Source: Bacillota bacterium
GTDB lineage: Bacteria; Bacillota; Clostridia; Acetivibrionales; DSM-1351
Direction: 5' to 3'
Assembly: GCA_023439045.1 (NCBI GenBank)
Contig: JAEXOY010000016.1
Location: 62,001-126,000 of the forward strand
DNA: 64,000 bases
The translations under genes and the position numbers were made by a program. The notes beneath the pieces were generated by a model. The model did no database searches, was not told the DNA's origin, and saw nothing but the letters and a program-made list of their open reading frames with translations. This document shows positions 9,329 to 16,680 of this stretch, one piece after another. Position 1 is the stretch's first letter. Each line of letters starts with the position of its first letter.

Positions 9329-10504
9329 TTAGCGCTTATAACGAGAAATTACTTCTTGATACTGGCTTGTAATCTTCAGTGTTATGTCCTTCCAGTTATA
9401 ATGCGTATGTACCTCTTCTAGCGCAGTACATTTAATCTTATTTGCAAGTGTTTCATTTTTTAGTAGTTCTATAATACAATCCGCAAGTGAGTTAGCATTT
9501 CCAGAAAAGAAGGTCATGCCATCAACCTTGTGATTTATAATCTCCCCCAAGCCTCCACAATCAGAGACCACTACAGGAACTCCAGCAACCATGCCTTCTA
9601 GTGCAACGATACCAAAAGGTTCATAAGTGCTAGGAAAAACAGCTACATCTGAGCATTTATATAACTTTAGCAATACTTCCTCAGATACAAAGCCTGTGAA
9701 ATACACCCTATTGTTTACCCCTAATGTATAGCTCTGCTCAACTAAACTTTTGAGGCACGGGCCCTTTCCTGCTATAACAAACTTAACATTGCTATAATTC
9801 TTAACTATCTTTGGGATTGCATCTATTAATACATGCACTCCCTTTTCGTTAACTAGCCTTCCCACAAAGAAAACTATTTTTTCATTGGCAGAGGCATAGT
9901 TCTTTCTAAAATCACCATCAAATTCTACATTATTAAATTTGTTTAAGTCAACCCCATTATTAATAATACATATTTTGTCCTCAGTTAGACTAAATATAGC
10001 TTGAATTTCTTTTTTCATATAATTGCTATTTACTATTACTTTGTCTGACTCCGTAACAAGCCATTTTTCAATATTTGATATTGAATTCTGCATATCAGTA
10101 TGGATTCCATTGTTTCGTCCGCTTTCAGTTGCATGAATGGTAGTAATGAGTGGTAAATTAAAGCTCTGTTTTAATATTTTTGCTACGTATGCAACCAGCC
10201 AATCATGAGCATGTACTATATCAAAAGAAGTCTTTTTGAGCAATTCTATTGAATACTCAAGCAATGCAAAATTAAGCTGCATAACCCATTCTACAAAATT
10301 GTTTGAAATATTATTATAAACATGTATTCTATGTACATGAACAAACTTATCCAATTCATAATCCTTAGTACCAGGTTCCCAGCATGTAATTACATGTACT
10401 TCATTACCATTATTGCCAAGATTCTGAGCCAAGTCGTATACTACTCTCGATATCCCACCTATAATTCTCGGTGGATATTCCCATGAAAACATTAATATTT
10501 TCAT
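9329..10504 (-). CDS. glycosyltransferase family 4 (GT-B)
   Basis: Transfers a sugar from a nucleotide donor; acceptor unknown. From ATG 10504 the 391-residue protein begins MKILMFSWEYPPRIIGGISR, the glycogen-synthase-like N-terminal loop of GT4 enzymes (compare MK-L-SWEYPP-GG). The C-terminal GT1 domain has FVGRLVNEKGV (donor site), an alternating-strand block VIAGKGP, and the E-x7-E motif EPFGIVALEG followed by VVVSDCGGLGEI. Such proteins are found in bacterial glycogen or maltooligosaccharide synthesis as well as in cell-surface glycan assembly. An extended open frame upstream to 10636 lacks a ribosome binding site; GTAGGGG lies before ATG 10504. A good sigma-A promoter lies about 70 bases upstream. 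Confidence 0.9.
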   Translation of the reverse strand: MKILMFSWEYPPRIIGGISRVVYDLAQNLGNNGNEVHVITCWEPGTKDYELDKFVHVHRIHVYNNISNNFVEWVMQLNFALLEYSIELLKKTSFDIVHAHDWLVAYVAKILKQSFNLPLITTIHATESGRNNGIHTDMQNSISNIEKWLVTESDKVIVNSNYMKKEIQAIFSLTEDKICIINNGVDLNKFNNVEFDGDFRKNYASANEKIVFFVGRLVNEKGVHVLIDAIPKIVKNYSNVKFVIAGKGPCLKSLVEQSYTLGVNNRVYFTGFVSEEVLLKLYKCSDVAVFPSTYEPFGIVALEGMVAGVPVVVSDCGGLGEIINHKVDGMTFFSGNANSLADCIIELLKNETLANKIKCTALEEVHTHYNWKDITLKITSQYQEVISRYKR

Positions 10505-10574
10505 AAAGGCCCCTACTTTTACATATATAATTATTCTACCCAAACACAAACCAATAATATCAATACATGACATT

Positions 10575-10603
10575 ATTCTATCATAATAATATGTTTTTTT
10601 CAA
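10575..10603 (-). promoter_or_regulatory. predicted promoter of the glycosyltransferase gene
   Basis: On the minus strand TTGAAA (10603-10598) and TAGAAT (10580-10575) are 17 bases apart. The predicted leader before ATG 10504 is about 65 bases. Confidence 0.55.
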
Positions 10604-10650
10604 AAAACATTTATATACTAATAAAATTATTTCCAAAAATTAAAAATTTA

Positions 10651-10679
10651 TTGACTGCTAAAATATTACCCATTATAAT
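10651..10679 (+). promoter_or_regulatory. strong predicted sigma-A promoter for a small RNA
   Basis: TTGACT at 10651-10656 and a perfect TATAAT at 10674-10679 are exactly 17 bases apart. No coding region follows on the plus strand; a terminator lies about 75 bases downstream. Confidence 0.6.
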
Positions 10680-10685
10680 AATATT

Positions 10686-10766
10686 ACTAAGGTAATACTC
10701 TCTTTTGTTTTGCCCGGATGATTGCAAAGAGCAGAAGTTTCATAACTTCTGCTCTTTGTTTGTCTA
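10686..10766 (+). ncRNA. candidate small RNA, about 75-80 nt
   Basis: The transcript predicted from the promoter at 10651-10679 would begin near 10686 and end after a strong hairpin at 10725-10758: a perfect 15-bp stem (CAAAGAGCAGAAGTT and its complement) with a TCAT loop, followed by TTTGTCTATT. Near its 5' end TATTAC-TAAG-GTAATA (10682-10697) could form a second small stem; the linker contains CTCTCTTTTGTTTTGCCC. There is no ribosome binding site with an open frame. It lies between two minus-strand genes (carD-like and the glycosyltransferase), opposite to them. The hairpin might instead end the carD-like transcript, but on that strand no T-tract follows it. Promoter and terminator are seen; the RNA is inferred. 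Confidence 0.45.
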
Positions 10767-10809
10767 TTATTTGTATATTATTAGTAACTATTCTAAAAAG
10801 CTATAGAAA

Positions 10810-11319
10810 CTACTGCATATTACGTTCAAAGTAACTCCCTACATATTCTTTTACACTGTCCTTAGGCATATCTAATACAACTGAAAATTCCCCATATAAC
10901 AAGTCTTCTGCCATTGACATAAAGCGCTCGTCGATTTGTCCAAACTTTTTGCCAATCTGTTCTGTTTGCTTTTTCTTTAAGTACACTGTTTTTAACATTA
11001 ACAAAAGGTTAGTGCACTCTTGAGTATCTATACAGCGTTTATAAAAACCCTCCCACATCCTGATATCACTCATCTGTATTTTTTCAGGACTAATGGCGGG
11101 GATATCAGCTATAAGTTGTTTAGCTTCAACATCTGATATAACAGGCCTTATAAAATTAGCCGTATCTACAGGAGTAAAAATCTTTTCCTGATGATACACC
11201 GGTTGCAATGTATAATAAAGCTTCTTGCTATCATTCCATGATGTATCTATCGCTGCTACGTCTTCCACCTTGCACACACCCGACTTACCATATACTACAA
11301 AATCACCAACCTGATACAT
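10810..11319 (-). CDS. CarD family transcriptional regulator
   Basis: RNA-polymerase-binding regulator with an N-terminal CarD/TRCF interaction domain. The start MYQVGDFVVYGKSGVCKVEDV matches the family opening (F-GD-VVY--HGVG-V), and a beta-rich block follows (KKLYYTLQPVYHQEKIFTPVD). The C-terminal half (about residues 75-169) is mostly helical and would contact promoter DNA at the upstream edge of the bubble. Length, 169 residues, is standard. I start at ATG 11319, since AAAAGGGG of the upstream in-frame ATG (11337) forms its Shine-Dalgarno site. Upstream on the same strand lies an unusual hexanucleotide-rich repeat. A weak promoter (TTGACT at 11390-11385 with CAATAC or AATACT 17-18 bases on) may serve it. 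Confidence 0.92.
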   Translation of the reverse strand: MYQVGDFVVYGKSGVCKVEDVAAIDTSWNDSKKLYYTLQPVYHQEKIFTPVDTANFIRPVISDVEAKQLIADIPAISPEKIQMSDIRMWEGFYKRCIDTQECTNLLLMLKTVYLKKKQTEQIGKKFGQIDERFMSMAEDLLYGEFSVVLDMPKDSVKEYVGSYFERNMQ

Positions 11320-11391
11320 TTTAATACCCCTTTTCATAGTTCGAAGATAAAAATAACGTGAGTATTGACAACAAGCCTTACGTTAGTCAAT

Positions 11392-11667
11392 CTACACGTT
11401 GTACAATATACTTACATCTGCATATACTTCTGATTCTGATTCTACATCTGCTTCTACATCTACTTCTGCTTCTACATCCACTTCTGCTTCTACATCCACT
11501 TCTGCTTCTACATCTACTTCTGCTTCTACATCTACTTCTACATCTACATCTACATCTACATCTACATCTACTTCTGCTTCTACATCTACTTCTGCATCTA
11601 CTTCTGCTTCTACATCTACACCTAAATGTACTTCTTCCAGCTCTGCAAAAAGCTTTTCTCTAACTAA
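11392..11667 (-). pseudogene. acidic-repeat open frame without start codon
   Basis: On the minus strand a frame is open for 91 codons from just after a TAA (11668-11670) to TAG at 11392-11394. It reads LVREKLFAELEEVHLG and then at least eight VDVEAE-like hexapeptides, ending ESESEVYADVSILYNV. The pre-repeat part looks like a real amphipathic helix, and the repeat is strongly acidic. There is no ATG, GTG or TTG in frame and no ribosome binding site, so this is either a broken gene tail or chance coding on a simple repeat. It begins 48 bases after the stop of the thioredoxin-reductase-like gene. A Ser/Thr-rich frame on the plus strand is the alternative, judged less likely. Confidence 0.35.
11428..11620. 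repeat. tandem repeat with 6/18-bp period
   Basis: About 190 bases are made of TCTACA, TCTACT and TCTGCT hexamers; the commonest higher unit is the 18-mer TCTGCTTCTACATCTACT, seen about seven times with single-base variants (ATCC for ATCT), and a central stretch of five pure TCTACA units. All changes keep the 3-base frame. It fills the gap between the thioredoxin-reductase-like and carD-like genes. Confidence 0.9.
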
Positions 11668-11714
11668 TTATATTTATATTTTATCATTTTTTATAAATTA
11701 ATGTAAGGATTATT

Positions 11715-12635
11715 TTATAATTCATCAATCTTATCATTTATATATTCGCATGCTGCTATTCCTGCCACTGCACCATCCCCAGCTGCTGTGGCCAATTGCC
11801 TGGTATATTTTGTTCTGCAATCTCCTACAGCATAAATACCTGGAATATTGGTAGCGCAGTCCTCCGAAGCAATAATATACCCCGCAGAATCAACACTAAT
11901 AATGTCTGAACAAAAAGAATTATCAGCTATATGCCCTATAGCAATAAACAAGCCATCAATATTGATTAACTGTTTTTCTCCAGTATTATTATTCATAACA
12001 GCAATTTGTTCTAGTGAATCATTTCCTATTAATTCAACTACTTGGCTTTCCAATAAATATACGATATTTTGGTGCTTTTTAAGGTTCTCAACAAGTCTTG
12101 CTTCAGCCCTGAAGGTGTTCTTTCTATGGATTAAGTACACTTTTTTGCAATAATGCGCTAAAAATATTGCATCTGTTATAGCCGTATTACCACCGCCTAC
12201 TATTGCTACATCTCTGCCCTTATAAAAAGCCCCATCACAGGTAGCGCAGTAGGAAACACCATATCCGGTAAACTTTTTTTCGTTTTCTATATTAAGTTCT
12301 CGCCTTTTTGAGCCTGTTGCAATGATAATACTTTTGCACTCATAGCTATTTTTACTGGTATTAACCACCTTATTAGTAGATGTATTAACAATGGAATTAA
12401 CTTTTTCAAATTTAACTTGAGCTCCCAACTCAACTGCTTGGTCATATAGCGCCGTTGCAAAATCGACTCCTGTAATTTGCTTAATTGCAGGATAATTTTC
12501 TATTTTATGTGAATTTATTATTTGTCCGCCGTAAAAAGCTGATTCGAGTACCAGTGTATTTTTGCCTGCTCTTGTTGTATATATAGCTGCTGAAAGCCCA
12601 GCAGTCCCCGCACCAATAATTATTATATCGTACAT
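11715..12635 (-). CDS. thioredoxin-disulfide reductase-like flavoprotein
   Basis: FAD- and NAD(P)H-dependent disulfide reductase fold. The FAD site GAGTAGLSAAIY is at residues 8-19, the redox pair is Cys130-Ala-Thr-Cys133 (SYCATCDGAF), the second Rossmann motif is VGGGNTA with HRKNTFRA after it (arginines fit NADPH), and the final FAD motif is YAVGDCRTKYTRQ. At 306 residues it is normal for TrxB. No thioredoxin gene is adjacent, so its partner (thioredoxin, glutaredoxin-like or peroxiredoxin system) is unknown; clostridia often have several such paralogues, some ferredoxin-dependent. GGGAGGA lies about 8 bases before the ATG. Reading as a TrxB-family protein is secure; the exact substrate is not. 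Confidence 0.9.
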   Translation of the reverse strand: MYDIIIIGAGTAGLSAAIYTTRAGKNTLVLESAFYGGQIINSHKIENYPAIKQITGVDFATALYDQAVELGAQVKFEKVNSIVNTSTNKVVNTSKNSYECKSIIIATGSKRRELNIENEKKFTGYGVSYCATCDGAFYKGRDVAIVGGGNTAITDAIFLAHYCKKVYLIHRKNTFRAEARLVENLKKHQNIVYLLESQVVELIGNDSLEQIAVMNNNTGEKQLINIDGLFIAIGHIADNSFCSDIISVDSAGYIIASEDCATNIPGIYAVGDCRTKYTRQLATAAGDGAVAGIAACEYINDKIDEL

Positions 12636-12807
12636 AAATATCCTCCCGGCAATTTAAAATAAAATGCTCATATAGTATGTGCATTTTTTTATAAAACACC
12701 GCATTTAATACATATGCTTTAGCTAATTTTTAATAAAAAAATAGCCGCACAAAGTATTAACATAAATCATATAGTAACAATATAAGTAGTTGAAAGGAGT
12801 AATGTAA

Positions 12808-13296
12808 ATGCGTAATATTCCAAGGGACCGCTCAGGATTTTATAATCCAAGATATTCGAGAGCTACCTCTAATAATAATAATAATATTACTATGTTAAGA
12901 GACTACGGCCCAGACCCCTTTGTAGTAAATATAGAGGAGGTTACTGAGCGAAACAATAACTTTCGCACTGCACTATGGACGGGCGAAAATCTCCAGGTTA
13001 CATTAATGAGTTTGAATCCTGGAGAAGATATAGGTATGGAAATACACCCTGAAACTGATCAATTTTTACGAATTGAGGAGGGTTCAGGCATAGTAAGAAT
13101 GGGCAAAAACAGAAATAATCTAAACTACCAACGACAATTTGAGGATGGTTACGCAATATTAATACCCGCAGGTACATGGCATAATGTTATTAATACTGGT
13201 AATGAGCCAATTAAGCTATACTCTATTTATTCACCACCTAAGCATCCATTTGGTACCGTACATGTAACCAAAGCGGATGCAGAAGCAGCAAAATAA
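12808..13296 (+). CDS. cupin-domain protein
   Basis: Single-domain cupin of 162 residues. The core has the first cupin motif in the form G-x5-HPETDQFLRIEEG and the second as DGYAILIPAGTWHNVINTG; His/Glu residues in these would bind one metal ion. The N-terminus is Arg/Asn-rich with five consecutive Asn and no signal peptide. Related small cupins occur widely in clostridia and are sometimes found near spore or sugar genes; function is unknown. AAAGGAG lies 8 bases upstream of the ATG. It is monocistronic and ends at a bidirectional terminator. Confidence 0.85.
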   Translation: MRNIPRDRSGFYNPRYSRATSNNNNNITMLRDYGPDPFVVNIEEVTERNNNFRTALWTGENLQVTLMSLNPGEDIGMEIHPETDQFLRIEEGSGIVRMGKNRNNLNYQRQFEDGYAILIPAGTWHNVINTGNEPIKLYSIYSPPKHPFGTVHVTKADAEAAK

Positions 13297-13378
13297 GGTA
13301 GACTTAAATCAATTAAAATACGACTTAACCAACTACAATATAGAGCTTAATTAAGCTGCTATAAGACTTAAATCGAAA

Positions 13379-13418
13379 CTAAAAGGGCTTCATACTGTGA
13401 TATGAAACCCTTCTTTAT
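13379..13418. terminator. bidirectional intrinsic terminator
   Basis: AAAAGGGCTTCATA and TATGAAACCCTT pair (one G-T/A-C mismatch) around CTGTGA. Downstream is CTTTATTT on the plus strand and TTTTAGTTT on the minus strand. It separates the convergent cupin and FeoB-associated peptide genes. Confidence 0.75.
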
Positions 13419-13432
13419 TTCAATAATAATAC

Positions 13433-13588
13433 TTATTTTTTAGTGCTACAATGGCCAGAGCAACCGCAGCAGCTTGATCCACAAGAACTTTTGCCCTGCT
13501 TTTTCTTTCTAATCATGCTAACAATGATAAGTGCTACAATAACTACTATCACCGCAAGTACAACAATACTCCATATATTAATATTCAT
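13433..13588 (-). CDS. FeoB-associated Cys-rich membrane protein
   Basis: Small 51-residue protein: an N-terminal membrane helix (residues 5-25, WSIVVLAVIVVIVALIIVSM), a basic stretch RKKKQGK, and a cysteine cluster C-GSSCCGC-GHC near the C-terminus. This is the typical layout of the FeoB-associated Cys-rich family, presumed to aid ferrous iron transport or to bind metal at the cytoplasmic face. AAGGTG lies 6 bases before the ATG. It starts 11 bases after the feoB stop, so it is the last gene of the feo operon. Confidence 0.88.
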   Translation of the reverse strand: MNINIWSIVVLAVIVVIVALIIVSMIRKKKQGKSSCGSSCCGCSGHCSTKK

Positions 13589-13599
13589 AAAACATCACC

Positions 13600-15762
13600 T
13601 TAACTTTCTTTGAGCTTAGCAGAGTCTACATACTCATGCTTGTTTTTTCTCAATAACAAGTAACCCATTAATACCAAAAGCCCGAACGCTAGCACCGTAA
13701 ATACTGTCAATCCTTCACCAGAAATCAATAAGCCAATTTGGAATACTATCATGGATATTACATAAGCAAATACGCACATATACCCAATTGCAAATAATGT
13801 CCATTTTCCACTATTCATTTCACGCCTAATTGCTCCCATCGCTGCAAAGCATGGTGCACTCAGCAAATTAAACACTAGGAAGGAAAATGCAGAAAGCGCT
13901 GTAAAATGTGCTCCGATTGGAGCTAGACCATTGTAGGCACCTTCTTCAACTAAGGATAATGCATCACCAGAAACACCATATAATACTCCAAAAACTCCTA
14001 CAACCTCTTCTTTTGCTACTAATCCCATCAGTGTTGCAACTGTTGACTGCCAGTTTCCAAAACCAAGTGGAGCAAATATTGGAGCAATAATTCCCCCCAA
14101 TACAGCTAAAACACTGAGGTCCATGTCTTCTACCATTCCAAAGCTTCCGTTAGTATATCCAAAGTTTGATAAGAACCAAATTATTATACTTGCAAGAAGG
14201 ATAACTGTTCCTGCACGTTTAATAAATGACCATCCACGCTCCCAAGTACTGCGCAATACATTAATTGCTACGGGAACATGATATGTAGGAAGTTCCAATA
14301 CAAAAGGTGCAGGCTTACCAGCAAAAGCCTTGGTCTTCTTCAAAATAACACCTGATACTATTACAGCTGCCACGCCTATAAAATAAGCCAATGGAGCAAC
14401 CCACCATGCGCCCCCAAAAAGTGCCCCAGCTATAAGTGCAACTATTGGCATTTTCGCACCACACGGAATAAACGCTGTTGTCATTATTGTCATTCTACGG
14501 TCACGTTCCTGCTCAATTGTACGTGAAGCCATTATACCTGGCACGCTACAGCCTGTGCCAATCAACATAGGAATAAAGCTTTTTCCTGATAGACCAAATT
14601 TCTTAAATATTCTATCCATAATAAAGGCCACACGTGCCATATATCCGCTTTCTTCGAGCATTGATAAAAGAACAAACAGAACCAGCATCTGAGGAACAAA
14701 GCCAAGTACTGCTCCTACACCACCGATAATTCCATCTACTACTAGACCAACAATCCATGCCTCTACACTTAAGGCTTCAAGCCAGCCACTAACTGTTGGT
14801 AAAATCCATTCTCCAAACAAAGTATCATTCGTAAAGTCAGTTAAAATAGTTCCGACTGTTGTTACTGATATATAATAAACTATAAACATGATTGCAGCAA
14901 AAATAGGTAACGCGAGAAATCTATTCGTTACAATCTTATCTATTTTGTCAGATGTTGTTAGACTTCCAGCGGCCCTACTTTTCTTTATACTTCTGTCAGT
15001 CACCCTGCTTATAAAGCCATATCTCTGATTTGTAATTATGCTTTCTGCATCATCATCGAGCTCCTGCTCACATGCAGCAATATGTTCTTCTATGTGAGAG
15101 AGCAATTCCTTTGAAAGCTTAAGCTCTTGCTCCACCTTTTCATCACGCTCAAAAAGCTTAATTGCATACCAACGTAAATTATTTTTAGGTACATATGTTT
15201 CTATTGATTCCTCTATATGGGCTATTGCGTGCTCAACACTGCCTTCAAAAGCACAAGGTAAGTTTTTTGGTTCCTTTTTAGCTGCAGCTATAGCTATCTG
15301 TGCAGCTTCATTGGTACCACTTCCCTTAATGGCAGACATCTCGACCACTTCACAGCCAAGAGATTGACTCAGCTTAACAATGTCAATTTTGTCACCCTTT
15401 TTCTCTATAGCGTCCATCATATTTAATGCAACAACTACAGGTATGCCAAGTTCTATAAGTTGAGTAGTCAAATATAGATTTCTTTCAATATTTGTGGCAT
15501 CAATAATATTTAATATTACATCCGGCTTCTCATTGACCAAATACCCTCTTGCCACCACCTCTTCCAAGGTGTAGGGTGATAGTGAATATATGCCCGGTAA
15601 ATCCTGGATTACTACTTCCTTGTTCCCCTTCAGCCTACCTTCTTTTTTTTCAACAGTAACGCCAGGCCAGTTGCCAACATACTGCGAGCTTCCTGTTAGA
15701 GCATTAAACAAGGTGGTTTTCCCACAATTAGGGTTACCAGCCAACGCAATTTTAATTTCCAT
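13600..15762 (-). CDS. feoB: ferrous iron transporter FeoB
   Basis: GTP-dependent inner-membrane Fe(II) importer. The N-terminal G domain has all motifs: G1 GNPNCGKTT (9-17), G2 around NWPGVTVE, G3 DLPGIYSL, G4 NMMD, and G5 SAIKGSG. A GDI-like helical spacer follows, then the membrane part with two Gate repeats (LLSMLEESGYMARVAF and LMGLVAKEEVVG) and the conserved Cys-containing GTGCSVPG. At 720 residues it is full length; the C-terminus ends in a final membrane helix and a short charged tail. GGGGAG lies about 8 bases before the ATG. It has its own predicted promoter and operator upstream, although it also follows feoA on the same strand. Confidence 0.97.
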   Translation of the reverse strand: MEIKIALAGNPNCGKTTLFNALTGSSQYVGNWPGVTVEKKEGRLKGNKEVVIQDLPGIYSLSPYTLEEVVARGYLVNEKPDVILNIIDATNIERNLYLTTQLIELGIPVVVALNMMDAIEKKGDKIDIVKLSQSLGCEVVEMSAIKGSGTNEAAQIAIAAAKKEPKNLPCAFEGSVEHAIAHIEESIETYVPKNNLRWYAIKLFERDEKVEQELKLSKELLSHIEEHIAACEQELDDDAESIITNQRYGFISRVTDRSIKKSRAAGSLTTSDKIDKIVTNRFLALPIFAAIMFIVYYISVTTVGTILTDFTNDTLFGEWILPTVSGWLEALSVEAWIVGLVVDGIIGGVGAVLGFVPQMLVLFVLLSMLEESGYMARVAFIMDRIFKKFGLSGKSFIPMLIGTGCSVPGIMASRTIEQERDRRMTIMTTAFIPCGAKMPIVALIAGALFGGAWWVAPLAYFIGVAAVIVSGVILKKTKAFAGKPAPFVLELPTYHVPVAINVLRSTWERGWSFIKRAGTVILLASIIIWFLSNFGYTNGSFGMVEDMDLSVLAVLGGIIAPIFAPLGFGNWQSTVATLMGLVAKEEVVGVFGVLYGVSGDALSLVEEGAYNGLAPIGAHFTALSAFSFLVFNLLSAPCFAAMGAIRREMNSGKWTLFAIGYMCVFAYVISMIVFQIGLLISGEGLTVFTVLAFGLLVLMGYLLLRKNKHEYVDSAKLKES

Positions 15763-15790
15763 ATAAATCTCCCCTTTTTAGTTGCCAAAA

Positions 15791-15849
15791 AAGTTAGTCA
15801 TAACTAACTTACAGAAAAAAATAATAGTTACAAATACAAACAAATACAA
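15791..15849 (-). promoter_or_regulatory. feoB promoter with GTTAG-N6-CTAAC operator
   Basis: A predicted minus-strand promoter has TTGTAT (15849-15844) and TATTAT (15826-15821) 17 bases apart. A 20-bp inverted repeat AAGTTAGT-CATA-ACTAACTT lies at 15791-15810, exactly 10 bases downstream of the -10 box, covering about +4 to +24 of the transcript. The same core in the same position occurs before the feoA pair. It is likely the operator of a metal-sensing repressor, best candidate the DtxR-like protein at 18834-19223. Palindrome seen; regulator assignment inferred. The rest of the gap to 15940 is low-complexity TACAAAT-like sequence. Confidence 0.7.
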
Positions 15850-15940
15850 CTACAAAATACAAATAATTACAGTTACAAAATGCAAATAAATATAGTTACA
15901 ATAACATATAACGGCTCAAAATTATTAATATCATAATTAA

Positions 15941-15992
15941 CTATGTACTTAATTACCTCAATTAACTATAGTACTTAATTTACCTCAATTAA
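15941..15992. repeat. tandem duplication of the feoA 3' end
   Basis: Two copies of a 25-27 bp unit (15941-15965 and 15966-15992) and a partial third after them. The inner copy contains the last codons (LIEV-N) and the stop of feoA; the outer copy is the same sequence just beyond the stop. Confidence 0.75.
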
Positions 15993-16196
15993 CTCTGCAT
16001 CTTCTTTTCTGATAGTTAGTTCATAGCCTCTTACATTTACCTCAATCGGATCACCTAATGGGGCAACCTTTCTTATCAGAACTTCAGCACCTTTGGTTAT
16101 TCCCATGTCCATAATCCTTCTCTTAACAGGTCCTTGCCCATGTAACTTTATAATAACTGCCTTTTCTCCTACAGAAATATCCTTTAGTGTTTTCAT
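15975..16196 (-). CDS. feoA: ferrous iron transport protein FeoA
   Basis: SH3-like small cytoplasmic partner of FeoB. The 73-residue protein MKTLKDISVGEKAVIIKLHG has the FeoA pattern through RIMDMGITKGAEV, PLGDPIEVNVRGYELTIR and ending ELIEVN. I start at ATG 16196, 5 bases after AAGGAGG; the open frame extends further upstream only into the neighbouring feoA-like gene. It lies 10 bases after that gene, so the two feoA genes are co-transcribed. Its last codons are part of a tandem repeat. Confidence 0.93.
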   Translation of the reverse strand: MKTLKDISVGEKAVIIKLHGQGPVKRRIMDMGITKGAEVLIRKVAPLGDPIEVNVRGYELTIRKEDAELIEVN

Positions 16197-16206
16197 ACCT
16201 TCCTCC

Positions 16207-16416
16207 TTAAACCAATATCCTGCTTGCCATACCCTTATCCAAGGCAATTCTGCTATTCTTTACAGACAAAATCATGTTTCCCCCAATTACTGAAATGACA
16301 GTAACCTCTGCTCCAACTACAAACCCAAGCTCTGCTAAATGTAATCTAACCTCATCTTTGCCAGTAATCTTTCTTATGTAATTTTTTTCACCACTTATAG
16401 CCATTGATAGTGGCAT
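16207..16416 (-). CDS. FeoA-domain protein (first of two)
   Basis: A 69-residue FeoA/SH3-like protein: DEVRLHLAELGFVVGAEVTVI, then GGNMILSVKNSRIALDKGMASRILV, the usual FeoA core with L-E-GF--G--V and R-ALD. It is the first gene of the feo operon, followed after 10 bases by a second feoA. Having two FeoA proteins with one FeoB is common in clostridia; separate roles (for example as regulator of the G domain versus scaffold) are not settled. GGGGGAG lies about 6 bases before the ATG. The gene follows two GTTAG-N6-CTAAC boxes. Confidence 0.9.
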   Translation of the reverse strand: MPLSMAISGEKNYIRKITGKDEVRLHLAELGFVVGAEVTVISVIGGNMILSVKNSRIALDKGMASRILV

Positions 16417-16432
16417 AATAACTCCCCCATTT

Positions 16433-16523
16433 AAGTTAGTCGAAACTAACTAGTATTTAAAAAAATGGTTAGCTCTTGCTAACCTCTTATTAAAATTTTA
16501 ACAAAGTAAAATATATTTGTCAA
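16433..16523 (-). promoter_or_regulatory. feoA promoter with two GTTAG-N6-CTAAC operators
   Basis: On the minus strand TTGACA (16523-16518) and TAAAAT (16500-16495) are 17 bases apart. Palindrome 1, GGTTAGC-TCTT-GCTAACC at 16467-16484, begins exactly 10 bases past the -10 box. Palindrome 2, AAGTTAGT-CGAA-ACTAACTA at 16433-16452, lies in the leader just before the ribosome binding site. Both share GTTAG-N6-CTAAC with the feoB operator. Palindrome 1 could also form a hairpin followed by ATTTTTTT and so terminate transcripts from the ZIP gene upstream. Confidence 0.72.
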
Positions 16524-16537
16524 TACTTTATCCAATA

Positions 16538-16680
16538 TTATCCTACTGCAAAATCTGATTTTTTCTAATGCAATACTTAATATTATCGATACTATCCTAA
16601 TGCAACCCATAATATATTAATGCAAAGTCTGATTTTTTCACTAATGCAATACTTAATATTTCAATATTATCCTAATGCAA
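16538..16680. repeat. diverged tandem repeats at the ZIP gene 3' end
   Basis: The last codons of the ZIP gene (ATTGCATTAGGATAA on the minus strand) recur near 16592-16606 and 16538-16552 with one or two changes, still reading -AL/AV-G-stop. A longer word, TGCAAA-TCTGATTTTTTC followed by TAATGCAATACTTAATATT, occurs at 16548-16588 and again at 16621-16660. This fills the space between the feo promoter and the ZIP stop codon. Confidence 0.7.

Noticed and set aside
10505..10636. N-terminal extension of the glycosyltransferase
   Set aside because: The extra 44 codons overlap the predicted promoter, have no ribosome binding site and are not like GT4 N-termini.
11399..11701. Ser/Thr/Ala-rich frame on the plus strand through the hexamer repeat
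   Set aside because: It starts only with TTG, has no ribosome binding site or signal peptide, and is fully explained by the simple repeat. The minus-strand frame is acidic with a plausible lead-in, so it is the better coding candidate.
16467..16484. Hairpin GGTTAGC-TCTT-GCTAACC as terminator of the ZIP gene
   Set aside because: A T-tract follows it on the minus strand, so termination is possible. But it begins only 10 bp after the feoA -10 box and shares GTTAG-N6-CTAAC with two other sites, so I prefer an operator as the main reading.
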